A DNA stretch of 64,000 nucleotides from Wocania ichthyoenteri Th78 (GCF_000789235.1 NZ_KN525716.1:1755159-1819158), one strand, 5' to 3'; positions 43,153 to 53,702 are shown, counted from the stretch's first letter. Notes: a model not told the origin generated them from the sequence alone. Translations and numbers: made by a program.

Positions 43153-44640
43153 TTATTCTCTTGGAAAAGACACCTTAAACGTGGTTCCTTTATCTTTTTC
43201 TGATACAAATGTAATGCTACCTTTATAGGTTTCTACTATATTTTTTACCATAGCTAAACCAAGTCCCATACCGCTTGTTTTTGTGGTAAATTTAGGTTCA
43301 AAAACCATTGGTTTATTTTCCTCTGAAATACCTTTTCCGTTATCTGAAACAATAATATTTACATGATTGTTTTCTAAAGTTACTTGAACAATAACACTTG
43401 GGTGTTCCTTATTTTCTGGAATGGATTGAATACCATTTTTTACTAAATTAGTGACCACTCTAACAAGTTGCGTCCTGTCTAATTTGGCAATAATTTTTTC
43501 TTCTTCGGTTTGAAAATGAATATAATCTTCATTAAAAATATCTAAAGCTAGCTTGACAATGCTAACCACATTTAAAGTTTCATTTTGTTGCGCAGGCATT
43601 TTTGCAAAATTTGAAAATGCTGATGCAATAGAACTCATAGTGTCTATTTGCTGAATTAAGGTTTTACTGTATTCGTCAACTTTTTTATGAATATTTTCGT
43701 CTTCTGGATTAAACTTTCGTTGAAAATTTTGAACCGTTAAGCGCATGGGTGTTAACGGGTTTTTAATTTCGTGAGCTACTTGTTTTGCCATTTCTCTCCA
43801 AGCTTGTTCTCGCTCGCTTTTTGCTAACTGCACCGCACTATCCTCTAGTTCATCTATCATGCTATTATAAGATTTAACCAAGGTTGAAATTTCTTCACTG
43901 GTTTCGTCTATATCAATTTTTTCATTTCGCTTTTCTAATCGCGTCGCATTAATTTTATCACTAATAGTTTTAAGCGATTTTGTAATATACTTTGATAATA
44001 AAAACGCAACTCCAATTGCCATAAGTAAAACAAACGAATAGGCATAAGTAATACGTTCTAAAAACTCGTCAAGCTCTTTTGAAAGAAAATCATCGTTCTC
44101 TAAATACGGAATATTTAATATAGCTAGCGATTTTGATTTTTGATCGTTAATATAAGTGTATAAGGACTGAAATGTTTCTCCGTTTTCTTTATGATAATCT
44201 ATATATCGATGCTCAGGAATTTGAGATATACTATTAAGTTGAACGCTATTACCTATACTATTTAAAATTTCGGTATCAATACATTTGTCTTTTAAATTAG
44301 GTTGTAAATTGGCTTTCGATGAGATTAAAAGCGAGCCATCTAAATCGTATAAATTTATTTGCAGTCTGTGTATTTCGGCAATATTAGCTATTTCATCTTT
44401 AAAAATTAATGGGATGTTATCTGTTTTAACTTCCCATGTATTTTGCCTGCTGTTTAAAACTCTATTTATATGTGTTTTTACACTTTGCTCTTTACGTTCT
44501 AATCGTTGTTTATGGTAATCATTAGTCTCTTCTCTGTATTGGTATATGGCTATGGCTGCAATTAATATAGATGCCAATAATACCAAGAGTATCATGGTTA
44601 AAAAAATACGCGTCCTTAAAGAGAGTTTTTTAAGTTTCAT
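43153..44640 (-). CDS. Sensor histidine kinase, NtrY-like
   Basis: 495 residues from ATG 44640 (MKLKKLSLRTRIFLTMILL); the frame continues 27 codons upstream but that part is unlike the family. Two membrane helices (about 14-36 and 204-224) flank an extracytoplasmic sensor region. HAMP follows at about 225-280, then HisKA with MAKQVAHEIKNPLTPM (His, with the NtrY-type P-L-T-P) and HATPase boxes DNGKGISEENKPMVFEP and GMGLGLAMVKNIV. No response regulator lies next to it, so its partner is unknown. Confidence 0.9.
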   Translation of the reverse strand: MKLKKLSLRTRIFLTMILLVLLASILIAAIAIYQYREETNDYHKQRLERKEQSVKTHINRVLNSRQNTWEVKTDNIPLIFKDEIANIAEIHRLQINLYDLDGSLLISSKANLQPNLKDKCIDTEILNSIGNSVQLNSISQIPEHRYIDYHKENGETFQSLYTYINDQKSKSLAILNIPYLENDDFLSKELDEFLERITYAYSFVLLMAIGVAFLLSKYITKSLKTISDKINATRLEKRNEKIDIDETSEEISTLVKSYNSMIDELEDSAVQLAKSEREQAWREMAKQVAHEIKNPLTPMRLTVQNFQRKFNPEDENIHKKVDEYSKTLIQQIDTMSSIASAFSNFAKMPAQQNETLNVVSIVKLALDIFNEDYIHFQTEEEKIIAKLDRTQLVRVVTNLVKNGIQSIPENKEHPSVIVQVTLENNHVNIIVSDNGKGISEENKPMVFEPKFTTKTSGMGLGLAMVKNIVETYKGSITFVSEKDKGTTFKVSFPRE

Positions 44641-44717
44641 TAGAGATTTTGCAATGGCATAAATATAGCAATAATCAAACCAAAAACACTTGATGTAAAA
44701 TCTAAAAAAATAAAGTA

Positions 44718-44762
44718 TCAAATTCTAATAAATACTTTTTGGAATTTAGTATTTGAGATTTG
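44718..44762 (-). terminator. Hairpin after hemJ
   Basis: An imperfect inverted repeat (AAATACT with AGTATTT, extended outward by TCAAAT/ATTTGA) lies 13 bp after the hemJ stop and is followed on the minus strand by a T-rich tail. Probable terminator separating hemJ from the histidine kinase gene. Confidence 0.4.
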
Positions 44763-44774
44763 ATGTTTTTATTT

Positions 44775-45323
44775 TTAAGCTTCTGGGTTTTTATCTCTAA
44801 TGTTTTTATAAAATTTAAATCCGAGCATAATTAATACACCCAAAATAATGATGCCGACTACTCCAAACACCCAATCTATAGCACTTTTTAAGATGACTAA
44901 AAAGATGACTGCAAAGAGAATAAATGTGGCGCCTTCGTTCCAGACACGCATAAAACTTGATGTTTTTTTAACTACATCGCTCTGTAATTGTTTAAAATAT
45001 TGATGGGTTTTTAGGTGATAAATGATGAGTAGTAAAACAAAAGTTAGTTTAACATGCATCCATGGTTGTTGTAGTAACGCTGGGTTTAAAACAAACAAGA
45101 TGACGCCAAAAAATGTTGCTAAAATTGCAGATGGCCATGTAATAATATGCCAGAGTCTTTTTGCCATGAGCTTTAACTGTTTACCTAAAATTTCTTTATC
45201 TGGCGATGATTTATGGAAGGCTTCTATTTGATAAACAAATAAGCGCGGAATATAAAATAACCCAGCAAACCAGGTAATTATAAAAATAAGGTGTAGTGCT
45301 TTTATATAAAAATAGTACTCCAT
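44775..45323 (-). CDS. hemJ: Protoporphyrinogen oxidase HemJ
   Basis: 182 residues, four membrane segments plus a C-terminal one. The N-terminus YYFYIKALHLIFIITWFAGL with conserved His11 and the following IPRLFVY are the HemJ (UPF0093) hallmark. It oxidises protoporphyrinogen IX to protoporphyrin IX, the step before ferrochelatase, which is encoded 3 bp upstream. No HemG or HemY gene is in the window, so HemJ fills this step. Confidence 0.9.
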   Translation of the reverse strand: MEYYFYIKALHLIFIITWFAGLFYIPRLFVYQIEAFHKSSPDKEILGKQLKLMAKRLWHIITWPSAILATFFGVILFVLNPALLQQPWMHVKLTFVLLLIIYHLKTHQYFKQLQSDVVKKTSSFMRVWNEGATFILFAVIFLVILKSAIDWVFGVVGIIILGVLIMLGFKFYKNIRDKNPEA

Positions 45324-45326
45324 AAT

Positions 45327-46358
45327 TTAAACTGTTTCTACTTTTGTGCTAGCCCATTTATTAATCCAATTCGATAGCAAATTAACAAACGCTTCGTCAT
45401 CATTTAAACACGGAATTGTGGTAAAATTTTCGCCTCCCATTTCATGAAAAATTTCTTGTCCTTCCATGGCAATTTCTTCCAAAGTTTCTAAACAATCACT
45501 CACAAAAGCTGGTGTTACAATAGCCATGTTTTTTATGCCTTGTTTTCCTAAGCGCTCAATGGTTCTATCGGTATAAGGTTGTAACCACGGGTCGAAGCCT
45601 AAACGCGATTGAAAGGATGTTGAATAGGTGTTTTCCTTTAATTGAAGTTTTTCGGCTACCAATCTTGTTACTTCTAAACATTGATGTCTGTAGCAAAACT
45701 CGTGTGCTTTACTTGGGGTTACGCAACAGCTACCATCTATTTTGCAATGCGATTTTGTAACATCGCTTTTACGAATATGACGTTCTGGAACGCCATGATA
45801 TGAGAATAGTAAATGCTCGTAGTTTTTATTTTTTAGATGTTGCTTTATTGAATTTGAAAGCACCTCAATATAATCTGGTTTATTATAAAACGCTGGCACA
45901 GATTCAATAGTGATATTAGGAAAATATTGTTGACGAAGTTCATCGGCTAATACCGTAATCGTTTCGGTTGTTGCCATAGCAAACTGCGGATATAATGGAA
46001 AAAGCAAAACCTTATCTACACCTTTATTAACTAATTCTTGAAGTCCTTTTTTAATGGTCATGCTACCGTAACGCATCGCTAAAGCAACAGGAACATCAAC
46101 TTGTTTCTGAATTTTATTTTGTAATCTTTCAGATAATACAATAAGTGGAGAGCCTTCTTCCCACCATATTTTTTTATAAGCAGCTGCAGATTGTTTTGGT
46201 CTTGTATTTAATATAATACCTTTAACCAAAGCTGTTCTTGCAACAAGCGGGATATCGATAACACGCTCGTCCATTAAAAATTCGCCTAAATACTTTTTTA
46301 CATCTTTTGGTTCTGGGCTATCTGGAGACCCTAGGTTTACTAGTAATATTCCTTTCAT
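45327..46358 (-). CDS. hemH: Ferrochelatase
   Basis: 343 residues. Family motifs: GILLVNLGSPDSPEPKDV, the catalytic His in LFSYHGVPERHIRK, and the C-terminal VTPAFVSDCLETLEEIAMEG. A Cys-rich loop (HCKIDGSCCVTP ... FCYRHQC) follows the catalytic His. It inserts Fe2+ into protoporphyrin IX. Operon with hemJ; the AraC-type regulator gene lies 10 bp upstream on the same strand. Confidence 0.95.
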   Translation of the reverse strand: MKGILLVNLGSPDSPEPKDVKKYLGEFLMDERVIDIPLVARTALVKGIILNTRPKQSAAAYKKIWWEEGSPLIVLSERLQNKIQKQVDVPVALAMRYGSMTIKKGLQELVNKGVDKVLLFPLYPQFAMATTETITVLADELRQQYFPNITIESVPAFYNKPDYIEVLSNSIKQHLKNKNYEHLLFSYHGVPERHIRKSDVTKSHCKIDGSCCVTPSKAHEFCYRHQCLEVTRLVAEKLQLKENTYSTSFQSRLGFDPWLQPYTDRTIERLGKQGIKNMAIVTPAFVSDCLETLEEIAMEGQEIFHEMGGENFTTIPCLNDDEAFVNLLSNWINKWASTKVETV

Positions 46359-46368
46359 TTAAATTTTA

Positions 46369-47268
46369 TTATGTCTGAGACATCAAATATTTTTTGGGTG
46401 TTGTGCCGTATTTCTTTTTAAAAGCAGCTATAAAATGGCTTGATGTGCTGTAGCCTACTTTATGCCCAACCTCATTTACATTATGGTCACCGGCTTCCAA
46501 TAATTTTCTGGCTACCTCCATTTTGTAGTCAAATAAAAAACTAAATACCGAATCGCCATAAATTTGCTTAAAACCTTCTTTTAGTTTTTTTAAATTCAAT
46601 CCTATTTCATCAGCAAGTTCTTGTAAACTTGGTGGTTCTGACATTCTTGAAATTATAATATCTTTTGCTTTTCGTATTTTAATAACGTTAGTTTCATCAA
46701 CTAAAAACGGGCATTGCTCAATATTTGCATCTTCACTTCTATTAAAATACAAACTTAACAACTCGTATGCTTTTCCTTTAAAATAAAGACTTTTTATAGA
46801 TTGATTGAGATTAAAACTGATTAACTGATTTAAAACAATGGCCATGGAAGGTGAAATTACACCGTCTTTATAATACTTTTTATCCCTATTATCTTCATTT
46901 AAAAATGAAATATAATCGGCTTCTTGAGAGAATAGCCCATGAAATTTTTTAATGGATATTAATAAAGACACCATCCAAGAATTAGGATTCACTTCTAAAT
47001 TAATGGGCAAATCGCGTTGCGGATTGTATAATAACAATGAATTTTCTTCTTGAATATTTAAAGCATATCTGCCTTCGTTAAAAATAAATTTACTTAATCC
47101 TTTTACACAAAAATGAAATTGAATATAATCGCTATCTATATCTCTTGCAACATGTTGAACATGATTATCGTCATTTTTATATGTAAAAACTAAAAAGCCA
47201 CTATCTACTTGAGTTTCGTTAAACGACCTTTTAGCGACATTTTTTTTTGCAATTTCTTCGTTATTCAT
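46369..47268 (-). CDS. AraC-family transcriptional regulator
   Basis: 299 residues. N-terminal part unassigned. The C-terminal double HTH is clear: PPSLQELADEIGLNLKKLKE, GFKQIYGDSVFSFLFDYKM and VGHKVGYSTSSHFIAAFKKK followed by YGTTPKKY. First gene of the leftward unit with hemH and hemJ and divergent from hemA, so it is well placed to control haem or iron genes. A TAnnTTTG element on the minus strand (47332-47325) lies about 60 bp before its start, without a clear -33 box. Confidence 0.88.
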   Translation of the reverse strand: MNNEEIAKKNVAKRSFNETQVDSGFLVFTYKNDDNHVQHVARDIDSDYIQFHFCVKGLSKFIFNEGRYALNIQEENSLLLYNPQRDLPINLEVNPNSWMVSLLISIKKFHGLFSQEADYISFLNEDNRDKKYYKDGVISPSMAIVLNQLISFNLNQSIKSLYFKGKAYELLSLYFNRSEDANIEQCPFLVDETNVIKIRKAKDIIISRMSEPPSLQELADEIGLNLKKLKEGFKQIYGDSVFSFLFDYKMEVARKLLEAGDHNVNEVGHKVGYSTSSHFIAAFKKKYGTTPKKYLMSQT

Positions 47269-47402
47269 TATCTTTTATTTAGATTCATTCTAAACTACCA
47301 AGATTAAATCCATTGATACGACTACAAAAGTATGACATTTATCATATAATAATAAAAAAAGAGCTTAAAAAACCACAAACGATATTAAAAGTTCTTTCAG
47401 CG

Positions 47403-47434
47403 TTGTTTTTTTTCTAAACATCCCTATACATTTG
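47403..47434 (+). promoter_or_regulatory. Promoter of hemA
   Basis: TTG (47403-47405), 21 bp, TACATTTG (47427-47434): exact Bacteroidota consensus. Start of transcription near 47441 would leave a short leader before ATG 47457. Confidence 0.65.
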
Positions 47435-47456
47435 CTAACGAAATTACAAAATACTA

Positions 47457-48719
47457 ATGCAGAAATACAATATATCTAGAAGTAACTACTTTTATGCTAT
47501 TGGTTTAAGCTATAAAAAAGCTGATGCCGACATTAGAGGGCACTTTAGTTTAGACGAAGATTCTAAATTAGCTTTAATGAATCAAGCCAAAAAAAATGAT
47601 ATTGAAAGCTTGGTGGTAACTTCTACATGTAACAGAACAGAAATTTACGGTTTTGCACAACACCCTTTTCAGTTAATTCAATTACTTTGCGATAATACTA
47701 GAGGTACGGTTGAAGAGTTTCAAAAGGTAGCTTACGTTTATAAAAATAAAGACGCCATTGCGCATATGTTTCGTGTAGGTTCTGGTTTAGATAGTCAAAT
47801 TTTAGGCGATTTCGAAATCATTAGTCAGCTTAAAAAAAGCGCGAAACTTTCAAGAGAATTTGGATTGCTAAATCATTTTTCTGAGCGTTTGGTGAATGCA
47901 GTAATTCAAGCAAGTAAGCGCATTAAAACAGAAACCGATATATCATCAGGTGCTACATCTGTTTCTTTTGCTTCAGTACAATACATCCTCAATACTATAG
48001 AAGATGTTTCAAATAAAAATATTTTACTTTTTGGCACAGGTAAAATAGGAAGGAACACATGCGAAAATTTGGTTAAACATACCAAAAATGAGCAAATTAC
48101 ATTAATTAACAGAACTAAAAATAAAGCAGAACAAATTGCTGGAAAATTTAATTTGGTGGTTAAAGATTATGCCAATTTACAAGAAGAGATTAATGCGTCT
48201 AATATACTAATTGTTGCCACTGGTGCACAACGACCAACAATTGACAAACACCTTATTAATACTAATAAACCGCTTTTAATTTTAGATTTGTCGATTCCTA
48301 AAAATGTTGATGAAAACGTAAACGAATTAGAAAATGTATCGTTGGTGCATTTAGATCATTTATCTAAACTTACCGATCAAACTTTAGAGGAAAGGAAAAA
48401 ACATATTCCTTTAGCAGAATCTATAATTGAAGATGTAAATACCGAATTTAATGATTGGTTAGAAACCAGAAAATTTGCACCAACAATTAAAGCTTTAAAA
48501 CTTAAATTAAACGATTTTAAAGTTGCTGAGTTAGATACACAACGCAAAAAATTATCAGACTTTAACGAGCAGCAAGCTGAAATAATTAGCAACAATATCA
48601 TTCAAAAAATCACCAATCACTTTGCGCATCATTTAAAAGATGACAACATTTCTACAGACGAAAGTCTCGAACTTATTAAAAAAGTATTTCAGTTAGAACC
48701 TTCCACAAAAAATGTCTAA
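47457..48719 (+). CDS. hemA: Glutamyl-tRNA reductase
   Basis: 420 residues. Catalytic Cys in VTSTCNRTEIYG, the substrate segment HMFRVGSGLDSQILGDFEI, and the NADPH fold start LLFGTGKIGRNTCENL. It reduces glutamyl-tRNA to glutamate-1-semialdehyde, the first committed haem step of the C5 pathway. Its end overlaps the hemC start by 8 bp. The hemL aminotransferase is not in the window. Confidence 0.95.
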   Translation: MQKYNISRSNYFYAIGLSYKKADADIRGHFSLDEDSKLALMNQAKKNDIESLVVTSTCNRTEIYGFAQHPFQLIQLLCDNTRGTVEEFQKVAYVYKNKDAIAHMFRVGSGLDSQILGDFEIISQLKKSAKLSREFGLLNHFSERLVNAVIQASKRIKTETDISSGATSVSFASVQYILNTIEDVSNKNILLFGTGKIGRNTCENLVKHTKNEQITLINRTKNKAEQIAGKFNLVVKDYANLQEEINASNILIVATGAQRPTIDKHLINTNKPLLILDLSIPKNVDENVNELENVSLVHLDHLSKLTDQTLEERKKHIPLAESIIEDVNTEFNDWLETRKFAPTIKALKLKLNDFKVAELDTQRKKLSDFNEQQAEIISNNIIQKITNHFAHHLKDDNISTDESLELIKKVFQLEPSTKNV

Positions 48720-50286
48720 AACCATAAGAATTGGTACACGCGATAGTGAATTAGCACTATGGCAAGCCAACATAGTAAAAAAATTGCTTGAAGAAGCAGG
48801 TCATAAAACAGAACTCATTCCTGTAAAATCTACGGGCGATTTAGTTTTAGATAAACCACTTTACGAATTAGGTATTACAGGTATTTTTACCCGAACTTTA
48901 GATATTGCGATGTTAAATCATGACATCGATATTGCAGTACATTCATTAAAAGATGTACCAACAGTTTTACCAAAAGGCATTATACAAGCTGCTGTTTTAA
49001 AACGTGGTAACGTAAATGACACACTTGTTTTTAAAGATAATGAAGAGTTTTTAAGTGCTAAAGAAGCTGTTATTGCAACTGGTAGCTTACGCAGACGTGC
49101 ACAATGGTTAAACCGCTTTCCTACACATACCATTACAGATTTACGTGGTAATGTAAATTCGCGTTTACAAAAACTTGAAGATAGTGATTGGAACGGAGCC
49201 ATTTTCGCCGCAGCTGGAATTGGCAGAATAGGTATTAGACCAGAAGAAGCTATTAATCTTGATTGGATGATTCCTGCGCCAGCACAAGGAGCCATTATGA
49301 TTACTGCTTTGGAAGAAGATGACTTTGTAAAAGAAGCATGTGCTAAACTAAACGATGAAGAAACTGAAATTTGTACAACTATTGAACGTGAGTTTTTAAA
49401 TAAACTTGAAGGCGGCTGTACTGCGCCAATTGGAGCTCTTGCTTATATTAAAAATGAAGAAGTAAATTTTAAAGGGGTTTTATTAAGTGAAAATGGCTCA
49501 AAACGAATAGACGTTACGCGTGTTAAAAAATTAGGCGAACATAACGATATAGCACAATTTTGTGCTGATTTTATTATTGAACGCGGCGGAAAACGTTTAA
49601 TGGATACTATTAAAAATTTCAATAAAAAAACGAATGTATATTCTACAAAATCATTTACCGAGAGTCAGCGTTTATTATTTCATGAAAAAATAAAAGTAGA
49701 AAGTAGCGATTTTATAAAAACAAGTTTAAATAGAATTCATCCTAGATTCTTAAAAAACGAAATAAAAAATGTTATAATTACTAGTAAAAATGCAGTAGAA
49801 TCGTTAATCACCAATTATTCAGCAATCGAATTGCAATTCAAAAATATTTACTGTGTTGGTCGTCGAACAAAACGATTAGTTGAAAATAGAATAGGTAAGG
49901 TTACTCATTCAGAAAAGAATGCAAAAAAACTTGCAGAATATTTGGTAGAATATATGGATGGTACAGAAGTGACTTACTTTTGTAGCGATATAAGATTAGA
50001 TGCTTTACCAAATATTTTAGAAGACAATCACATAAAGGTAAATGAAATTGAGGCTTACCAAACTAAATATGATGGTGTAAAAGTTGATGATTCTGTTGAA
50101 GCGGTTATGTTTTACAGTCCATCAACCGTTGAAAGTTTTGTACGCAGTAACAAAGGTGAAATTATTGCTTTTTGTATTGGCGAAACTACGGCTAAAGAAG
50201 CTAGTAAGCATTTTAAAGATGTTAGAATTGCAAAAGTTCCGACTGTAGAGAGTGTGATTGAATTAGTTAATGAACATTATGTATAA
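48712..50286 (+). CDS. hemCD: Hydroxymethylbilane synthase fused to uroporphyrinogen-III synthase
   Basis: 524 residues, much longer than HemC (about 310). Residues 1-305 are HemC: IRIGTRDSELALWQA, the arginine-rich TGSLRRRAQWL and the dipyrromethane cofactor Cys in LEGGCTAPIGALAY. Residues from about 335 to the end fit HemD (KNVIITSKNAVESL; YCVGRRTKRLVE; VMFYSPSTVESF; FCIGETTAKEA). Together they turn four porphobilinogen into uroporphyrinogen III. Hem C-D fusions occur in Bacteroidota. Overlap with hemA implies translational coupling. Confidence 0.92.
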   Translation: MSKTIRIGTRDSELALWQANIVKKLLEEAGHKTELIPVKSTGDLVLDKPLYELGITGIFTRTLDIAMLNHDIDIAVHSLKDVPTVLPKGIIQAAVLKRGNVNDTLVFKDNEEFLSAKEAVIATGSLRRRAQWLNRFPTHTITDLRGNVNSRLQKLEDSDWNGAIFAAAGIGRIGIRPEEAINLDWMIPAPAQGAIMITALEEDDFVKEACAKLNDEETEICTTIEREFLNKLEGGCTAPIGALAYIKNEEVNFKGVLLSENGSKRIDVTRVKKLGEHNDIAQFCADFIIERGGKRLMDTIKNFNKKTNVYSTKSFTESQRLLFHEKIKVESSDFIKTSLNRIHPRFLKNEIKNVIITSKNAVESLITNYSAIELQFKNIYCVGRRTKRLVENRIGKVTHSEKNAKKLAEYLVEYMDGTEVTYFCSDIRLDALPNILEDNHIKVNEIEAYQTKYDGVKVDDSVEAVMFYSPSTVESFVRSNKGEIIAFCIGETTAKEASKHFKDVRIAKVPTVESVIELVNEHYV

Positions 50287-50358
50287 GAGTTGCTCACATT
50301 GTTTGGTTATGTGTTATTTTCCCTTTTAAATAAATTCGATGAATTTCTTTAATTAATT

Positions 50359-51807
50359 ATGAAATTAAGAAATATAAACTTAAAAGCAACCTATAAAGGA
50401 TTAATTTTATTTATCATTAGTCTTTTCGTTGTATCACTTAGTTTAAAAACAGGTATGTTTTGGGATAATGTCCTTTTCGGGTCTGAAATGGGAAACCCCT
50501 TATTTCAAAATGGGATTTTTAAATGGAACTCTATCCCTCTTAACTCAGACGCTGGACATCCTCCATTTCTTGCGACTTTATTGGCGACAGGATGGACATT
50601 ATTTGGCAAATCACTAACTACCTCACATTTAATAATGTTTCCGTTTGTTTTTGGACTATTATGGCAACTATCTTGTTTTGTTGATTTTTTCGTAAAAGAA
50701 AAAACTCTAAAAATTTGGACTTTTATATTAGTCATTTCAGACCCAACATTGTTGTCTCAATTTGTTTTGGTAAATCCTGAAATAATACAGCTGTTCTTCT
50801 TTTTTCTAGCATTAAACGCAATATTAAGAAATAATATTTATCTAAAAATTATAGGGCTTGCTTTTTTAGGAATAGTAACATATAGAGGTATGATGCTTTG
50901 TGGAGGAATATTTATTATTGATGTTTTAATTCATACATTAATAAAAAAAAGAAAAATTATAACTTTTTTTTCAAAAAGGGTATTTTTAACTTATTCAATA
51001 GCTGCCATACCTGCTTGCCTGTATCTCATTTGGAGAATTATTAATAAAGGTTGGGTAATTTCACATCCATTAGAGATATGGGGTAACGCATGGGAATTCT
51101 CTTCAATTCAAGATTTCTTAATAAACTTTGGAAGAAATATACTAGTATTGGGGCATCAATTTACTGATTTTGGGAGAATTATTTTAACGCTATTCATACT
51201 TATAACTTTTTATATTAAGAGAAAACAAATAGATTGGAAAAAATATAATTACTTGTTGGTTATCGCTATTTTTTCAACAATTGTAATTTATTTTACCAGT
51301 CTGTTAATTAAAAATACTATGGGACATAGGTACTATATAACATCTTACCTTTCCTTTGGGCTATTATCCTTTTTACTTATTAAAGAATACAGAATGAAGA
51401 AATTTGTATATATTGGTTTATTAGTTAGTTTGCTACTAGGAAATTTAGTTGTCTATTCTGATTCCTTTGCACAGGGCTGGGATTCCTCTTTAGCACATTT
51501 ACCTTACTGGGAGCTACGTAAAAAAGGTATTGAATATATGGACGAAAACGAATTACCTATTAAAGAAACAGCCTCTTTTTTTCCAAACTCCACTTCAATA
51601 GATAATATTGACTTAAATGGAGACATGCGCTCTTTTATCAAGTTTACTGGAAAAGAAAAATTTGTTTTCTATTCTAATGTATATAATTTAAGTGATTATA
51701 ATCTTGAAATTTTAGATAAAGATTACTCCACCATCAAGTCATATACAAAACGCAACGTTAGGGTTCAATTAATGAAAAGAAATAGTAATAGCTCACAACA
51801 TGAATAA
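50359..51807 (+). CDS. Polytopic membrane protein, glycosyltransferase family 39-like
   Basis: 482 residues with ten or more hydrophobic segments. An early extracytoplasmic loop carries LNSDAGHPPFLATLLATGW, like the Asp-containing first loop of PMT/ArnT-type glycosyltransferases, and the C-terminal part is soluble. It probably transfers a lipid-linked sugar at the periplasmic face. It interrupts the hem gene run without an obvious link to haem; spacing (72 and 60 bp) suggests its own unit. Confidence 0.65.
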   Translation: MKLRNINLKATYKGLILFIISLFVVSLSLKTGMFWDNVLFGSEMGNPLFQNGIFKWNSIPLNSDAGHPPFLATLLATGWTLFGKSLTTSHLIMFPFVFGLLWQLSCFVDFFVKEKTLKIWTFILVISDPTLLSQFVLVNPEIIQLFFFFLALNAILRNNIYLKIIGLAFLGIVTYRGMMLCGGIFIIDVLIHTLIKKRKIITFFSKRVFLTYSIAAIPACLYLIWRIINKGWVISHPLEIWGNAWEFSSIQDFLINFGRNILVLGHQFTDFGRIILTLFILITFYIKRKQIDWKKYNYLLVIAIFSTIVIYFTSLLIKNTMGHRYYITSYLSFGLLSFLLIKEYRMKKFVYIGLLVSLLLGNLVVYSDSFAQGWDSSLAHLPYWELRKKGIEYMDENELPIKETASFFPNSTSIDNIDLNGDMRSFIKFTGKEKFVFYSNVYNLSDYNLEILDKDYSTIKSYTKRNVRVQLMKRNSNSSQHE

Positions 51808-51867
51808 ACCCCATAAAAACAGAGGTTATTCAAACTGAAATCTCAAAACAATTAATTATTAACTACC

Positions 51868-52893
51868 ATGTTAAAAAACGATTTATTTTTAAGAGCCTTA
51901 AAAGGAAAAACCGTAAACCGTCCACCAGTATGGATGATGCGTCAAGCAGGGCGCTATTTACCAGAATTTATGGCTATCAAAGAAAAGTATGACTTCTTTA
52001 CACGTTGCCAAACGCCAGAGCTAGCAAGTGAAATTACCGTACAACCCATCCGCAGATACGGAATGGACGCTGCTATTTTATTCTGTGACATTTTAGTAAT
52101 TCCTCAAGCTATGAATATTGAGGTGCAAATGAAACCTAATTTTGGTCCGTATTTACCAAACCCTGTACGCTCTCAAAAAGGTGTTGATAACGTAATTGTT
52201 CCAGACGTAAAAGAAAGTCTTAGCTATGTTTACGAAGCTATAAAAGCAACCAAAGAAAAACTTAATGATGAGATTCCATTAATAGGTTTTGCTGGTTCTC
52301 CGTGGACCATTCTATGCTATTGCGTACAAGGACAAGGCAGCAAAAATTTTGATAAAGCCAAAGAGTTTTGCTTTACAAACCCTATAGCAGCACATCAATT
52401 ATTACAAAAAATCACTGATACAACCATTGCATATTTAAAGGAAAAAGTAAAAGCAGGATGTAACGCCGTTCAGGTATTCGATTCTTGGGGAGGTATGCTC
52501 TCACCTGTTGATTATCAAGAATTTTCGTGGCAATATATCCAACAAATTATAGACGCTTTAAAAGACGATGCACCAGTAATTGCCTTTGGTAAAGGCTGTT
52601 GGTTTGCACTCGGCGATATGGCAAAATCTGGCGCTTCTGCTTTAGGTGTCGATTGGACGTGTTCTCCAAGAAATGCACGTTATTTAACAGGTGGAAACAT
52701 CACGCTTCAAGGCAATTTCGACCCAACTCGTCTGTTTTCTCCACCTTCAGAAATCAAAAAAATGGTACACCAAATGATTAATGAATTTGGTAAAGACAAA
52801 TATATTGTAAACCTTGGTCACGGTATTTTACCAAATATTCCGTTAGATCATGCCAAAGCGTTTATTGATGCGGTAAAAGAATATAACGCTTAG
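51868..52893 (+). CDS. hemE: Uroporphyrinogen decarboxylase
   Basis: 341 residues. Signature start [17 protein letters not shown], a [12 protein letters not shown] block, [12 protein letters not shown] and the C-terminal [20 protein letters not shown]. It decarboxylates uroporphyrinogen III to coproporphyrinogen III, feeding hemF downstream. Confidence 0.96.
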   Translation: MLKNDLFLRALKGKTVNRPPVWMMRQAGRYLPEFMAIKEKYDFFTRCQTPELASEITVQPIRRYGMDAAILFCDILVIPQAMNIEVQMKPNFGPYLPNPVRSQKGVDNVIVPDVKESLSYVYEAIKATKEKLNDEIPLIGFAGSPWTILCYCVQGQGSKNFDKAKEFCFTNPIAAHQLLQKITDTTIAYLKEKVKAGCNAVQVFDSWGGMLSPVDYQEFSWQYIQQIIDALKDDAPVIAFGKGCWFALGDMAKSGASALGVDWTCSPRNARYLTGGNITLQGNFDPTRLFSPPSEIKKMVHQMINEFGKDKYIVNLGHGILPNIPLDHAKAFIDAVKEYNA

Positions 52894-52946
52894 AGTTATT
52901 TGAACGTTACAACAAGGGTTGTGCATTGTAAAATAAAACCAACGTT

Positions 52947-53702
52947 ATGCTTAAAAATATAGCATTAGGAATTAAAGCTTACTTCGGTGCTTTCAGTTTA
53001 ATATCTAAACTTAAGCTCTGGAAATACTTTGCAATACCAATATTAATCAGCGTTGTAACCGCTATTAGTATTGGAGTTTCAGCATATGGCTTATCCGATA
53101 ATATTGGAAGTTATATTTCTAAAGTATGGATTTGGGAATGGGGAAAAGAAACCTTTACAACTATAAGTAATGTTTTTGGCGGTTTATTAATTATAGCTTT
53201 AGGACTCATCCTTTATAAACACATTATAATGGCTTTATCAGCCCCATTTATGAGTCCGGTATCCGAAAAAATAGAAGCACATTTAACTGGAAATCAAAGT
53301 CATTCACATAGAAATACTTCCTTTTTACAACAACTGTTACGTGGTATAAGAATCAATATTCGAAATCTTTTTATGGAGATTGGATTGACTATTTTAATAT
53401 TAATCATCAGCTTAATTCCAGTTATTGGTTGGATTACTTCTATATTATTATTTATTGTTCAAGCGTATTACGCAGGTTTTAGTAATATGGATTACACTTT
53501 AGAACGTCATTATAAATACTCTAAAAGCGTTCAATTTGTTCGTAAACATCGCGGATTAGCTATTGGTAATGGTTTGGTTTTTATGCTATTTCTTTTTATT
53601 CCAGTAATTGGTGTTATTTTAGTGCTGCCTTTATCGGTAACCGCAGCCTCAATACAAACTGTTGAAGCTTTGCAACTTAAAAAAATTGAAAGTGCTATTT
53701 GA
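52947..53702 (+). CDS. EI24/CysZ-like integral membrane protein
   Basis: 251 residues with four main hydrophobic regions and the EI24 layout: FGAFSLISKLKLWKYFAIPI at the start and LSAPFMSPVSEKIEAHLTG in the middle. CysZ members take up sulfate; many EI24 proteins have no assigned role. Overlaps the following acetyltransferase start, so they are co-translated. Confidence 0.8.
   Translation: MLKNIALGIKAYFGAFSLISKLKLWKYFAIPILISVVTAISIGVSAYGLSDNIGSYISKVWIWEWGKETFTTISNVFGGLLIIALGLILYKHIIMALSAPFMSPVSEKIEAHLTGNQSHSHRNTSFLQQLLRGIRINIRNLFMEIGLTILILIISLIPVIGWITSILLFIVQAYYAGFSNMDYTLERHYKYSKSVQFVRKHRGLAIGNGLVFMLFLFIPVIGVILVLPLSVTAASIQTVEALQLKKIESAI

Noticed and set aside
53662..53691. Upstream TTG start for the GNAT protein
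   Set aside because: It lies entirely within the EI24 coding sequence, and the extension has no family similarity; GTG 53692 is a better start.
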